Of a stretch of 64,000 bases of DNA, positions 34,051-43,932 are shown one piece after another. The position numbers were made by a program, and so were the translations under genes. Numbering within the stretch: the first letter of the stretch is position 1; the number at the start of each line of letters is the position of its first letter. Origin of the DNA: Acidobacteriota bacterium (GTDB lineage Bacteria > Acidobacteriota > Terriglobia > Acidiferrales > UBA7541); the NCBI GenBank assembly GCA_003224055.1, contig QHYE01000020.1, forward strand, positions 1 to 64,000, in the 5' to 3' direction. The notes below the pieces were generated by a model. It had not been told where the DNA came from. It saw nothing but the letters and a program-made list of their open reading frames with translations, and searched no databases.

Positions 34051-36936
34051 TTATCGGTAGCCACTGGGCCGAAGTCCTTCCGGAACTGCGGTGCGAGATG
34101 CGGCTTGCCGTGCGGGAACTTTCTTTCGTTGCGCCGGAGCAAGTGCAACGCTGACGTGTTCATGAATCGGCTGCCGTTCGTTGTTATCTTCCGGGTGCGT
34201 CTGGCGGTAGGGTCCAGTAATCGCCTGTGCTGATTCGTCGGCCTTAAAGCGAAGGTAGCGCGTCTTATGCTCGTTCGCTTTGGCATCGTCACCCAGTCCG
34301 TTGTAACAGAGCATCAGGTTGTAATGCGCCTGCAAATCCTCGGGATCGATGGAAAGCGTTTGTTCAAATTCCTTCACGGCGTCTGCGTAGCGCTTCTGAA
34401 GAAACAGAACGCGGCCCAGCTCGTTGCGCACCACACGGTCGCGCGGGAATTGCTCCAGCACCGTCCGCAAGTGAACCATCGCGCCGTCATAGTCGCCATC
34501 TTCTTTGAGGGCTCGGGCGTAGAAGAAGTTTGTCCGCGCCAGCCGCGGGTCGATCGCCAGGGATTTCTCGAGCACTCTTCGCGCACCGGCGGTATCGCCC
34601 TCCTGCACCAAAACGCGCCCGATGTTGGTCCAGCCGTCGGGATTTTGCGGATCGGCTTGCGTGATTTTTTCGAACGCCGCAGCGGCCGCCTTCAAATCAC
34701 CCTGCAAAAAAAGGCCGATCCCGTAGTCGTTCCACCGCGTCCACTCTTCTTTCGTGGAAACGGTCTTCGATTGGGGCGGCGGAGCATTTCGCGGGAGCAC
34801 CAGCAATGTCTTGGTGTCCTCGGCAATGGTGATGATGGGCAGGTCAGGAATCACTTTAAGGTTGCCTGAGACATTCGAGGTGTCGCCGTTGAAATACCAT
34901 TGGCGATCGTCGTAATCCGGCGTGGTGCGAACGCGGCCGCTCAGCTCGGTAACATCTTCCTCCACCCCCGCAAAGGAAAAATGCGTATTGAACCAGCTGA
35001 ACTTCCGATAGTTGAGCTTGGCATGAAGAGTGATCTTGTCGCCCGCATTTTCCGGAATGTGCAGGCGATAGTGCGCCGTATCCGCCGCGCCCGGAGGAAC
35101 GAGGCGGACGTAGACAACGGACCGCGTCGCCCAAGCGTTTCGTTTATTGATGGGATTGCCGTGCCCATCAATCTGAAGCGAGCGATAGAAGTGCGCCCCA
35201 GCCTCAACGGGGCCTTTGCCATTGTCCGCAACCTTGCCACTCCAGAAAATCGTCTGGCCCTTTTCATCGGTGGCTTGCAATTCCAGCCAGGCGTCGAACG
35301 CGTCCACCGTCCCGCCGGGGAAGAAGTGCCCGACCTTGCGCGTACGCACAACGACGTCCACGCGAATGTCATTGCCCCGGCGAACCGCCGCATCCGTGCG
35401 ATCGATGGGCGCGGTGACAGGGCGGACTTCGCCGGCCGGTCCTTTCGGCAATGAGACATCAGATTCTTCGCCGACGGCGAAGGTCGTCGAAAGTTCAGGC
35501 TTCCCCATCTCGGTCCGGACGGGCGCGCCGGCTTCGTTCCCCGCCGGGGAAATCGCGAAGATATCGACGGTCAGTTGCTTATCCTGCAAGAATTTCTTGG
35601 CGAATTCAAATTGCTCCTGGTCCTGATTGGCAGTGGGCACAGCGGTGTTGGCGCCGGGGAAGCGATGCGAATGCACCAATCCTTTGATGTTGCCAGCGTC
35701 GTTCGACGGCACCTGGGGCATGTGGCAGTCCGCGCAATTCATTGGCGCCTTTGGATAATAGAATGCGCGAGCGCCCTGTCCGGAAACCCCGCTGGCCTGC
35801 CAGTTATCGTATTCATTGAAGCCGCGAATCCAGCGATAGCGATTCACCGCGACATCCAGGTGCACCTTGTGACAGGAAGAACAGAACTCCGCCGTGTCCG
35901 CGCGCATGAACGGCTTGAGAAACGTACGGCGGTGCGGCTCGGGGTTCAGGCGAACCAGGAAGTCGTGGAGCGAACGGACCACCGGATTTTCGCTAGCCGC
36001 CAGTTCATGAAGCTTCGGGTACTCCAGGAAAAAATCACCCTGGCCCATAGTGCTTTTCACTTGCACGATGCTGTGGCACATCAGGCATCCGAGACCCGCG
36101 CGGGCTTCCGGACGGCCCACAATCTGTTTGATCGGCGTATCGAACAAGCCGCTGTAGAGCAGCGCCGGATCGTGGCAACCGGCGCACCATTTCGACGACT
36201 TCACGCCCGCGACTTCCTGCATGTACTCGATGCTCTTGCGGTACCACTGGTTGTTGAAAGAAGAAAAATGGTGGACGGAACTATCCCACTGTTTGTAGAT
36301 GTCGGCGTGGCAGCGCTGGCAAGCATCGGACTGCATGAAATATTTTGACGGGATGTTGCCGCCATGTTTGGTCTGCGCGGAGCTGGGGAAAAATTTGCCT
36401 TGCGGCCCGTCGCCCTCGCCATTCATCGTCTCCGGCGGCATCAGCGGGTTTGAAATGCGGTTCGCTTTTTGCCATGCGATCTCGCGAGTCCACCAGGCGC
36501 CTGCTGCTATTCCCGCAGTCAAGAGCAGTAGCGCAACGGATCCCAAGCCGCGTTGGGCCGCGCCACTGCCCAGCCATCCGCGTGACGCCAGCCACGACGC
36601 AAACAAGCACAATGCCCCGGACATGCATATCGCGATGTGAGCGTACAGCCAGGACTTCAAATGACTCGGTGTACCAATCTTGATCAGCACGACGCCGAGA
36701 ATCGCCCCCACAGCCAGGAAGATCCAGCCAAAGCGCGCCAGTAACCCCTCGCTTCGGAGCAGACGAAAAAGAGCGAGACCCAGCAGAACGGAAAAAACGA
36801 TTCCGGCCGCAACATGAAACAAAACCACAATTCCAAAGGAAATCGTCGCCGAGGGATACGCGTACAAATAGACAGCGCTCGCCGCAAGCGCAATCAAGCT
36901 TCGCGATAACCAACGCTTCTGAGTTTCAATCGCCAT
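34051..36936 (-). CDS. Pentahaem cytochrome c membrane protein with C-terminal TPR repeats
   Basis: A 961-residue protein from the ATG at 36936. About four N-terminal helices are followed by an extracytoplasmic domain with five CxxCH haem sites: CQRCH (206-210), CAGCH (251-255), CLMCH (284-288), CSSCH (352-356) and CADCH (401-405). A beta-rich domain follows, then TPR units (NPDGWTNIGRVLVQEGDTAG; AIDPRLARTNFFYARALKED; DRVVRNELGRVLFLQKRYAD). The haem part resembles multihaem cytochromes of the NrfA/c554 type. It probably carries electrons across or along the outer face of the membrane; the TPR part would recruit partners. It is 36 bases upstream of the AhpD-like gene. Confidence 0.9.
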   Translation of the reverse strand: MAIETQKRWLSRSLIALAASAVYLYAYPSATISFGIVVLFHVAAGIVFSVLLGLALFRLLRSEGLLARFGWIFLAVGAILGVVLIKIGTPSHLKSWLYAHIAICMSGALCLFASWLASRGWLGSGAAQRGLGSVALLLLTAGIAAGAWWTREIAWQKANRISNPLMPPETMNGEGDGPQGKFFPSSAQTKHGGNIPSKYFMQSDACQRCHADIYKQWDSSVHHFSSFNNQWYRKSIEYMQEVAGVKSSKWCAGCHDPALLYSGLFDTPIKQIVGRPEARAGLGCLMCHSIVQVKSTMGQGDFFLEYPKLHELAASENPVVRSLHDFLVRLNPEPHRRTFLKPFMRADTAEFCSSCHKVHLDVAVNRYRWIRGFNEYDNWQASGVSGQGARAFYYPKAPMNCADCHMPQVPSNDAGNIKGLVHSHRFPGANTAVPTANQDQEQFEFAKKFLQDKQLTVDIFAISPAGNEAGAPVRTEMGKPELSTTFAVGEESDVSLPKGPAGEVRPVTAPIDRTDAAVRRGNDIRVDVVVRTRKVGHFFPGGTVDAFDAWLELQATDEKGQTIFWSGKVADNGKGPVEAGAHFYRSLQIDGHGNPINKRNAWATRSVVYVRLVPPGAADTAHYRLHIPENAGDKITLHAKLNYRKFSWFNTHFSFAGVEEDVTELSGRVRTTPDYDDRQWYFNGDTSNVSGNLKVIPDLPIITIAEDTKTLLVLPRNAPPPQSKTVSTKEEWTRWNDYGIGLFLQGDLKAAAAAFEKITQADPQNPDGWTNIGRVLVQEGDTAGARRVLEKSLAIDPRLARTNFFYARALKEDGDYDGAMVHLRTVLEQFPRDRVVRNELGRVLFLQKRYADAVKEFEQTLSIDPEDLQAHYNLMLCYNGLGDDAKANEHKTRYLRFKADESAQAITGPYRQTHPEDNNERQPIHEHVSVALAPAQRKKVPARQAASRTAVPEGLRPSGYR

Positions 36937-37116
36937 TAAGTCCGCCCGCGGGCGGTTTCCGCATAATACGACAGCGGCCGGATGTCTGAGTAACATCCGG
37001 CCGCAATTCAGTTTGGGGTGCCTCGAAGCAAGCCGTGCAAAGCTCGATGGGAGGCGGAGCTACTATTGCGGTCATTTATATGGTTCGAGATTCGAGCTGG
37101 CAATACTGTAAAACCA

Positions 37117-38814
37117 CTAGAAGCCCGATTGCACCTCTATCCCTTTTGTTTCCAAGCATTTATAGGAACTTCCAGTGCGAAGCTCTTTGTATTCTTCGGT
37201 ACGGCCGCTGGGCCAGTCAATTACCATGCGATCGATCTTGTCGCGTGTGCCGAGTCCAAATGTGATCGGCAACTCCGACTGGGAAAGATAGCTGGAACCA
37301 CCTCGAACCATTCTCGATTGTGTTTGCCCCTCATAGAAAATGCGAGCGGAAGCGCCGATGGCGTCGCGGTTGGACTTCAACCCTCGCAAGTAAAATCGAA
37401 TGCTGCGATGGCGCTCTACCTGATCGTTCCGGTACAGATACGCTGGACCATTGTTCGTTGTCATCAGGATGTCCAGATCGCCGTCGCGGTCGAAATCTCC
37501 GTACGCAAGTCCTCGCCCCACTTTCGGCGTTTCGAATCCGCCGCCAGCGCCCTCCGCTACATCTCGAAACTTTCCGCCGCCTCGGTTCAGGAAGAGTTGC
37601 GGAGGTTCCGCGTATCCGGTGTTCCCCCGAATGTTTCGAACGGTCTCATCAATGTGGCCATTGGCGACCGCCAGGTCCAGAAAACCGTCGAGGTCCACGT
37701 CAAGAAACATGCAGCCAAACCCGAGGCTATTTCGCGACGCAGCTCCGACTCCGGAGAGGATGGAGACATCGTCGAAAAGTTCCGGAGCATTCAAGCGATA
37801 TAGCCCGATCATCTCGTTGTCAAAGTTGGTGATGGCTACTCCGGGTTTGCCGGAGTTTTCGAAATCTCCGATGTCCACACCCATTCCCGCGCGCGCTTTT
37901 CCTTCCGTGCTGAAAGCCAGGCCAGCTTCCACGGCGACATCCTTGAACTTGCCGTTGCGCAAGTTGCGATACAGTTTGTTGGGTTGCGTGTCGTTTGCGA
38001 CGAGCACGTCCGGCCAGCCGTCCTGATCGTAGTCGAACATCGCCACGCCCAGCGATTTTGAACTACTGTCAAAAATTCCGCTCGTCGCCGTTACGTCTTC
38101 AAAGGTTCCGTTGCCCCGGTTGTGGAAGAGCCAGCAGGTGTCGCCGCGGTAGGCTTCCGGCGTGCAATACGACTTGTGCGTGCCGTCAAGGCTGCAGAAC
38201 ACATCTTGTTCCGGCGACCAGCGCACGTAGTTGCACACGAAGAGGTCCAGTAGGCCATCGCGATCGTAGTCAAGCCAGAGCGCCGAAGTGCTGAAGCCCC
38301 GGTGCCCGAAGAGGCCGCTCACGCGCGTCGCATCCACAAAAGTTCCTTTGCCGGTATTGCGAAAAAGGCGGCTCTGCCCCACGCAGGTGATGAAAATGTC
38401 AGGAAATCCGTCGTTGTTGTAGTCGCCGACAGCCACACCCATGCCGTACATCTCGATATCCAGGCCCGCGCTTCGCGTCACATCGGTAAACGTGCCGTTG
38501 CGATTGTTCCGGTAAAGCCGGAGAGAGGATCGCTGGCGTTTGTGTCCGGGCCAGTCCGATCCGTTGACGAGAAGAATGTCTTGCCAGCCATCGCCATCGT
38601 AATCGAGGAATGCACAACCAGAGCCCAGGGTCTCGGGGAGGAGCTTGCCACCGTAACCGCCACTGTTGTGCCGGAACTGAATGCCCGCCACGGCAGTCAC
38701 GTCCGAAAAGCGAAACGTGAGTCCGGGGATCGATTGTTTTTGCGAACGCGCTGGAGTTAACGCAGCTGCAAGACCGGTCGCGCAGGCGCCCAACAGGAAA
38801 TCCCGTCGAATCAC
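37117..38814 (-). CDS. CRTAC1-family secreted protein with Tat-like signal
   Basis: A 565-residue paralogue of the protein at 31721-33436. The GTG start overlaps the stop of the response-regulator gene (GTGA), so translation is coupled. The N-terminus MIRRDFLLGACATGLAAALT has a twin-arginine-like signal. FG-GAP repeats with Ca2+ loops recur (LDYDGDGWQDILLV, DYNNDGFPDIFI, DYDRDGLLDLFV, FDRDGDLDILMT). The ASPIC/UnbV domain lies at the C-terminus (FGLGTRDKIDRMVIDWPSGR). It is followed after 180 bases by the pentahaem gene. Confidence 0.88.
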   Translation of the reverse strand: MIRRDFLLGACATGLAAALTPARSQKQSIPGLTFRFSDVTAVAGIQFRHNSGGYGGKLLPETLGSGCAFLDYDGDGWQDILLVNGSDWPGHKRQRSSLRLYRNNRNGTFTDVTRSAGLDIEMYGMGVAVGDYNNDGFPDIFITCVGQSRLFRNTGKGTFVDATRVSGLFGHRGFSTSALWLDYDRDGLLDLFVCNYVRWSPEQDVFCSLDGTHKSYCTPEAYRGDTCWLFHNRGNGTFEDVTATSGIFDSSSKSLGVAMFDYDQDGWPDVLVANDTQPNKLYRNLRNGKFKDVAVEAGLAFSTEGKARAGMGVDIGDFENSGKPGVAITNFDNEMIGLYRLNAPELFDDVSILSGVGAASRNSLGFGCMFLDVDLDGFLDLAVANGHIDETVRNIRGNTGYAEPPQLFLNRGGGKFRDVAEGAGGGFETPKVGRGLAYGDFDRDGDLDILMTTNNGPAYLYRNDQVERHRSIRFYLRGLKSNRDAIGASARIFYEGQTQSRMVRGGSSYLSQSELPITFGLGTRDKIDRMVIDWPSGRTEEYKELRTGSSYKCLETKGIEVQSGF

Positions 38815-39440
38815 GGCAGCGTGACCAGGCCGTTGCGAATGGCGTAGACCACGAGTTCCGCAGTCTTGTGAATTCCAAGCGTATCCATGATGTTGGCGCG
38901 ATGAACGGCTACGGTATTCGCGCTGAGGTTCAGTTCCGCAGCAATTTCCTTGTTGGATTTGCCGGCGACGATATGCTGCAGGATTTCCAGTTCGCGCGGC
39001 GTCAATCCGCCCACACGCTCCCCCCGCAAATTCTCCGGGCGGGACACTTGCGGATCGAGCACGGTCATGCCCCCCGCCACGCTCTTCACCGCATTCACGA
39101 GATCGAGATCCATGGCATTTTTCAGAACATAGCCGCGCGCACCGGCATCGAGTGCCTGGCCCACGAGGGTTTCCTCGGAATGCATGCTCAACATCAGGAT
39201 TTCCGCTTCCGGAAATTTCTCCAGGATTTTGCGCGTGGCTTCGATGCCGCTCAGCTCCGGCATCGCGCAGTCCATAACGATCACCTTCGGCCGCAATTCG
39301 AGGGCGAGACGCACGGCCTCCTTGCCGGTGCTGGCTTCTCCGACGACGGAGATTTCCGCGTCGTCCTCCAGCATGCGGCGGAATCCGCGCCGGACGAGCG
39401 CGTGATCGTCGACAAGCAACACTGTGATTTTATGCGCCAT
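38811..39440 (-). CDS. NarL/FixJ-type response regulator
   Basis: A 209-residue protein from the ATG at 39440. The receiver domain has the acidic pocket (VLLVDDHALVRRG), the phospho-acceptor Asp in VIVMDCAMPELSG, and a later Lys in YVLKNAMD. The LuxR-type HTH is at the C-terminus (LTPRELEILQHIVAGKSNKE, NTVAVHRANIMDTLG). It overlaps the histidine kinase gene by 11 bases and the CRTAC1 gene by 4, so the three are one translation-coupled unit. It probably controls this operon or related extracytoplasmic redox genes; its targets are unknown. Confidence 0.92.
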   Translation of the reverse strand: MAHKITVLLVDDHALVRRGFRRMLEDDAEISVVGEASTGKEAVRLALELRPKVIVMDCAMPELSGIEATRKILEKFPEAEILMLSMHSEETLVGQALDAGARGYVLKNAMDLDLVNAVKSVAGGMTVLDPQVSRPENLRGERVGGLTPRELEILQHIVAGKSNKEIAAELNLSANTVAVHRANIMDTLGIHKTAELVVYAIRNGLVTLP

Positions 39441-40773
39441 GGACTTCCGCTTTATCCCGAGGGACCTCAAGCCGCACGAGCGTGCCGCCTGGTCCGCGGG
39501 GCGATACCGCCAGCACGCCGCCTATCAGTTCGGCGCGTTCGCGCATGGCTACGAGCCCAATCCCTCGTTGCATTTTTTCCGCCACAAAGCCTGTGCCATG
39601 ATCCTCCACCTCGAGCTCCAGAGAATTCGCGGAAAACTTCAGCCGGATCCACGCTTCGCGCGCTCCGGAATGCCGGCTCACATTATTCAGCGCTTCCTGC
39701 AGCACCCGATAGACGTGCACGCCTGCGCCTGTTTCCACGGGGAAGGGCTTCCCGGTCTTCTCATAGTGCAGCGTAAGGCCCGCCTGGTGCTCCACAGTGG
39801 GAATATACCAGTCCAGAGTGCTCTCCAGCCCCGCCTCTTCGAGAAGAACTGGATGCAGGGCTTGGGAAAGCGTTCGAATTTTGTTCAATGTCGATTGCGC
39901 GATTCCTTGTACTTCTTTCAACTCCTCGCGGGGAGGCGATCCTTCCGGCAAGTGATTTCCAGCGCGGCGCAATATGGACCCGATCGCGGTCAAGACCTGG
40001 CCAAACTCGTCGTGCAGTTCACGGGAGATATGCCGCAGAGTCGATTCTTGTGTCGAGATCAGTTTTTGCGCCAAATCGCTCCGCTGTTCGGAGAGTTCTG
40101 CAAGTCGCGCAAAAATCTGCTTGTTGCTGCGGATGAGATAAAGGCTGGTCGCAGCAATCGCAATCAGCGTTGCCGCCAAAAAAATGTAGAGCTGGCGCTG
40201 CACCCCATCGTAAATCTGAGCGATGCGTGCCGCGGCTTGTTCTTCGCCTTCGTTATTCTCCACCAGGAGCCGCGAAACAGCCGTGCTGAGAGCTTGCTGG
40301 CGCGCCTGAAGCGACAGTCGGATCTGCTCCCGCGCTTCGGCCTCTTTGCCGCTTTGTGCCAGCGCGAACATCCGCTTCACCGCGTCCCAGAACTGCGACA
40401 GCGATTGTGCCAGGTACTGCCGCTGCTCCGGTGTACGGTTTACCACCGCGAGGCCCTCTTCGAGTTTGAGGCCGGCATCCAGATCCTGATGAATGCGGTC
40501 GAACTGGGCCGACCAGGCTGTTAGAGGATATGGCTCTGTGGTGTCCAGCATGTCGCGCATCGCGAGCGCGATCGAATTCAAATCGTTTTGAATTCGCAAG
40601 AGCTGCAGAGAGTCTCTCCGGTTCCGGTCGACCATTTCACTTTGCAGCTTTCGTAGGCCGGTGAGCTGCGCCGTGATGTAATACGCATAAGCCAGCACGG
40701 CCGCGAGCGTGATCACCAGCCCCAGCAATAGTCCAGTCGTTGGCGAGCGTTGCGAGGAAGCGGCATTGTGCAC
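39430..40773 (-). CDS. Membrane sensor histidine kinase (NarX/HisKA_3 type)
   Basis: A 447-residue protein. Helix 1 (LLLGLVITLAAVLAYAYYIT) and helix 2 (LYIFLAATLIAIAATSLYLI) flank an extracytoplasmic helical sensor region of about 170 residues with no known ligand site. The HisKA_3 dimerisation box is TLRHISRELHDEFGQVLTAI, where the second His is the likely phosphate acceptor. ATP-binding boxes are visible as ALNNVSRHSGA, VEDHGTGF and GIGLVAMRERAELIGG. It pairs with the response regulator encoded 11 bases overlapping downstream. Confidence 0.92.
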   Translation of the reverse strand: MHNAASSQRSPTTGLLLGLVITLAAVLAYAYYITAQLTGLRKLQSEMVDRNRRDSLQLLRIQNDLNSIALAMRDMLDTTEPYPLTAWSAQFDRIHQDLDAGLKLEEGLAVVNRTPEQRQYLAQSLSQFWDAVKRMFALAQSGKEAEAREQIRLSLQARQQALSTAVSRLLVENNEGEEQAAARIAQIYDGVQRQLYIFLAATLIAIAATSLYLIRSNKQIFARLAELSEQRSDLAQKLISTQESTLRHISRELHDEFGQVLTAIGSILRRAGNHLPEGSPPREELKEVQGIAQSTLNKIRTLSQALHPVLLEEAGLESTLDWYIPTVEHQAGLTLHYEKTGKPFPVETGAGVHVYRVLQEALNNVSRHSGAREAWIRLKFSANSLELEVEDHGTGFVAEKMQRGIGLVAMRERAELIGGVLAVSPRGPGGTLVRLEVPRDKAEVHGA

Positions 40774-40787
40774 GGACTAAGAATACC

Positions 40788-41981
40788 TCACGCCGTCGTT
40801 TGCCGCCGCAGGAGCAGCACCAGGCAAATCATCGTGATCGCGCCCGCAAGAGGCACGAGCAATCCCATGCCCAAGCTGCCGGCATGTTTCGAAACAAATC
40901 CGACAAGCCACGGCCCAGCCGATCCACCGAGGGACGCCAGAGCGAACAAAATGCCTCCGACACTCTTCGCGCGCGCGCCATACCACCGCGACAGCCACGC
41001 GATGTAGATGGGATAAAGACTCGCGCAGCCCAATCCCGCAAGAAAGACGGCAATCAAGGCGATTTTCAGCGATGTGGAGGCGATGAGCAGAGTCGTTCCC
41101 CCTGCCGCCAAGCTCAGTGCGCCGAGCACAATTTTTCTTTCAGGGAGCCGCGCCAGGAACAGCGGCGCGGAAGCTCGCCCGGACGTGAGGCCCGCATAGA
41201 AAAACATCGGCGCCAGCGTGGTCATTCCCGTGATTCCGTTCGCCAGCCTCTTGGCGTACTCGGCGGCCCAGATTCCGATACTCGTTTCCGTCCCCACGTA
41301 GATGAAAAACAAGGCAGCCAGCGCGATCGTGACCGCCAAGCCAACTCGCGGGGACCCTGCGTTAGTTGCCTTCGCATCCTGCTGGTGATGTTCCGGGCCA
41401 AATGATGCAAAGAGCAGGCCCAGCACGATGAATCCGCCAAAAATCGCAAAGCCCACTAACAAGCTCCCCACTGCATCGCGTCTCAGCGCCAGGGCAATCA
41501 GCGGGGAGCAGGCCATCGCTCCCGCGCCCCATGTGAAGTTGAGCAGATTCAAGAGCGAGGCGCTCTTTGCGCCTCCCAATTCCGCCACGAATAAATTCGT
41601 TCCCGGAGTGATCAACCCGTAACCCAAGCCGAATGCCGCAGTGGCGGCCAGTGCGAGTGAATGCGTGTCCGCATTGAGGCATGCAAGACCGCCTCCCATC
41701 AACGCATATCCCAGGACCAATGCCGGCCGGTAGCCGTACCAAGAGGCAATGAAGCTGGAAGCCAGAGTGCCTGCGAGAGCCGCGAGAAATTGGATCGAGG
41801 AGAAAAGCCCGGCTTGCCCGTCGTCGAGACTCCACCGGCGGATAAAGACAGGCAGCATGGGGCCGACGATCGTCGTGGCTATCCCGCTTAGTACGAAGCC
41901 GGCGAACAGCAGGAAAAGCAACTTACGATGCCTCTGGCCATTCGTCGCGATGGATCCTGCAGCGGAAGTTTGTTCGCTCAT
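40788..41981 (-). CDS. MFS transporter, sugar/FucP-like
   Basis: A 397-residue, twelve-helix protein. The first pair of helices includes GFVLSGIATTIVGPMLPVFI and the charged loop after SFIASWYGYR, as in the FucP and related sugar:H+ symporter branch. The second half contains GLGCASLYPIYIAWLSRWYG. Its stop is 14 bases before the histidine kinase start, so it may lead the same leftward transcription unit. The substrate is unknown. Confidence 0.85.
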   Translation of the reverse strand: MSEQTSAAGSIATNGQRHRKLLFLLFAGFVLSGIATTIVGPMLPVFIRRWSLDDGQAGLFSSIQFLAALAGTLASSFIASWYGYRPALVLGYALMGGGLACLNADTHSLALAATAAFGLGYGLITPGTNLFVAELGGAKSASLLNLLNFTWGAGAMACSPLIALALRRDAVGSLLVGFAIFGGFIVLGLLFASFGPEHHQQDAKATNAGSPRVGLAVTIALAALFFIYVGTETSIGIWAAEYAKRLANGITGMTTLAPMFFYAGLTSGRASAPLFLARLPERKIVLGALSLAAGGTTLLIASTSLKIALIAVFLAGLGCASLYPIYIAWLSRWYGARAKSVGGILFALASLGGSAGPWLVGFVSKHAGSLGMGLLVPLAGAITMICLVLLLRRQTTA

Positions 41982-42105
41982 GAGTGATTGGACATTCTGA
42001 ACGACGACGCCCTTTCAAGCAACTTCGCATTCTCAAAAATCCCTGCTCTCCATTCGAAAGTTCGATACTCTTTAGCGTTCGCTTTGGAGGAGCAACGGTG
42101 TCCCT

Positions 42106-43146
42106 ATGATTGAAGTCGGTCTTATCGGGTTCGGACTTGCCGGCCGCGCGTTTCACGCACCTGTAATTAGCGCCGCGCCGGGCCTGCATCTTGCTGCCAT
42201 CCTGCAACGATCCGGCAACGAGGCGGCAGAAAAATATCCGGACGTTCGAATCGTGCGCAGCCTGGACGAACTGCTGGCGATAAAGGAAATTCGGCTCATC
42301 GTTATCGCTACTCCCAACGACACGCATTACCCGCTCGCACGCCAATGCCTCGCGGCAGGTCGCGACGTAGTTGTTGACAAGCCCTTCGCAACCACTCTCG
42401 AGGAGGCTATCTCGCTGGTAGAGTTTGCAAGAAGTGCGGGCCGCTTGCTCACTGTGTATCAAAACCGCAGATTCGACGGCGATTTTCAAGCGATCCGGCA
42501 GCTTGTGGCCGCTGGCACGCTGGGTCGCATCGTTCGCTTCGAAACAAGTTACGACAGATATCGTCCGCAGCTAAAACCGGGCGCCTGGCGGGAAACACAA
42601 CGACCTGGCAGCGGCATTCTCTTCGATATTGCACCGCATCTCATCGATCACGCGCTGGTACTCTTCGGTCTTCCGGAAGCAGTGACGGCCGACGTTCGAA
42701 TCGAGCGTGAAAACGCCGTCGCCGACGATGCGTTCGATATCACTCTCTACTATCCCAATGGCCTGCGCGCAGTCCTTCGTTCAAGCATTCTCGCTGCCGC
42801 GCCACGTCCGCGCTTCGTCGTGCTGGGAACGCAGAGCAGCTTCGTCAAGCAATCCTTCGATCCTCAAGAAAACAATCTCCGGCACGGAAACATTCCCGCG
42901 AATACGTCATGGGGATACGAACCGGAAGAAAATTGGGGCGTCTTAACGATTCCCGCAGGAGACGCGTTCGAACACCGGCGCATACCGTCGGCATCTTGTG
43001 ACTATCGTGATTACTATGCGAATGTGCGCGACACGATTCTCGGTCTCGCAAAGCTGGCCGTCACCCCGGAATGGTCGCTCAACGTCATGCGCTTGCTGGA
43101 ACTCGCTCGTGCCAGCAGTCAGAAACGCTGCACGATTCCGTGGTGA
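42106..43146 (+). CDS. Gfo/Idh/MocA-family oxidoreductase
   Basis: A 346-residue NAD(P)-dependent dehydrogenase. The N-terminal Rossmann fold shows GLIGFGLAGRAFHAPVISAA, and the conserved dinucleotide/catalytic segment is VVVDKPFATTLEEA, where the usual EKP reads DKP. The C-terminal alpha/beta sheet domain is complete (FDIAPHLIDHALVLFGLPEA, with the conserved His). Family members oxidise or reduce sugars and cyclitols; the specific substrate is unknown. It is 99 bases before rpe on the same strand and may be cotranscribed. Confidence 0.88.
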   Translation: MIEVGLIGFGLAGRAFHAPVISAAPGLHLAAILQRSGNEAAEKYPDVRIVRSLDELLAIKEIRLIVIATPNDTHYPLARQCLAAGRDVVVDKPFATTLEEAISLVEFARSAGRLLTVYQNRRFDGDFQAIRQLVAAGTLGRIVRFETSYDRYRPQLKPGAWRETQRPGSGILFDIAPHLIDHALVLFGLPEAVTADVRIERENAVADDAFDITLYYPNGLRAVLRSSILAAAPRPRFVVLGTQSSFVKQSFDPQENNLRHGNIPANTSWGYEPEENWGVLTIPAGDAFEHRRIPSASCDYRDYYANVRDTILGLAKLAVTPEWSLNVMRLLELARASSQKRCTIPW

Positions 43147-43245
43147 CAGGCGAGCAGGTGTCCGGCCTTCACTTTTCGGTAAGCTCCAGTGAACTTCCGC
43201 GTATAATCTCTTTCTTCTGGCAAGGGAAGGAGCGCCGCTCCGGAT

Positions 43246-43926
43246 ATGCCTATTGAAATTGCACCTTCGATCTTGTCCGCGAACTTTTCGCGGCTCGCCG
43301 CTGATGCCAAGGCGGCGCTCGATGGCGGCGGCACCCTGCTTCACGTCGACGTAATGGACGGCCATTTCGTGCCAAACATCACGATCGGGCCGCTCGTCGT
43401 TTCTTCCCTGAGAAAAGCGTTTCCCGGCGTCATTCTCGACTGCCACCTGATGATCGAGAATCCCGACAACTTCATTCCCGCGTTCGCCGAAGCCGGCGCC
43501 AGTTGGATTTCCGTTCACCAGGAAACTTGCCTGCACCTTCATCGCACGCTGCAGCTCGTCGAATCCTATGGCTGCAAGCCCGGTGTAGTCATTAATCCTG
43601 CGACTCCCGTTCACATGCTGGATGAAGTGCTGGACATCGTTCATCACGTTCTGGTGATGTCCGTGAACCCCGGATTTGGCGGCCAGAAATTCATTCCTGC
43701 CGCGCTGCAAAAAGTCAAGACGCTCGTGGAAGTCCGCGAATCGCTCGGTCAATTGTTTCGCATTGAAGTGGATGGCGGCGTCGCTATGGATACCGTTGGT
43801 GACGTTGTGCGCGCCGGTGCGGAATTATTGGTTGCCGGCAACGCCATCTTCGGCAAGGGCGACATATCCGAAAACACACGCAAGCTCTTGCAAGCGGCCC
43901 GTTCCGCAACCCTCACGCATGCTTGA
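43246..43926 (+). CDS. rpe: Ribulose-phosphate 3-epimerase
   Basis: A 226-residue TIM-barrel enzyme that interconverts ribulose-5-phosphate and xylulose-5-phosphate. Signature blocks are all present: APSILSANFSRL, HVDVMDGHFVPNITIGP with the metal/catalytic Asp and His, LDCHLMIENPD, VMSVNPGFGGQKFIP and the C-terminal catalytic VDGGV. It completes the pentose phosphate pathway encoded by the leftward operon at 45.4-55.5 kb. Confidence 0.96.
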   Translation: MPIEIAPSILSANFSRLAADAKAALDGGGTLLHVDVMDGHFVPNITIGPLVVSSLRKAFPGVILDCHLMIENPDNFIPAFAEAGASWISVHQETCLHLHRTLQLVESYGCKPGVVINPATPVHMLDEVLDIVHHVLVMSVNPGFGGQKFIPAALQKVKTLVEVRESLGQLFRIEVDGGVAMDTVGDVVRAGAELLVAGNAIFGKGDISENTRKLLQAARSATLTHA

Positions 43927-43932
43927 GAAGCG

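Noticed and set aside
36281-36913. Leftward 210-codon open frame inside the pentahaem gene
   Set aside because: It is a shadow in another frame; the pentahaem frame contains the CxxCH motifs and membrane helices.
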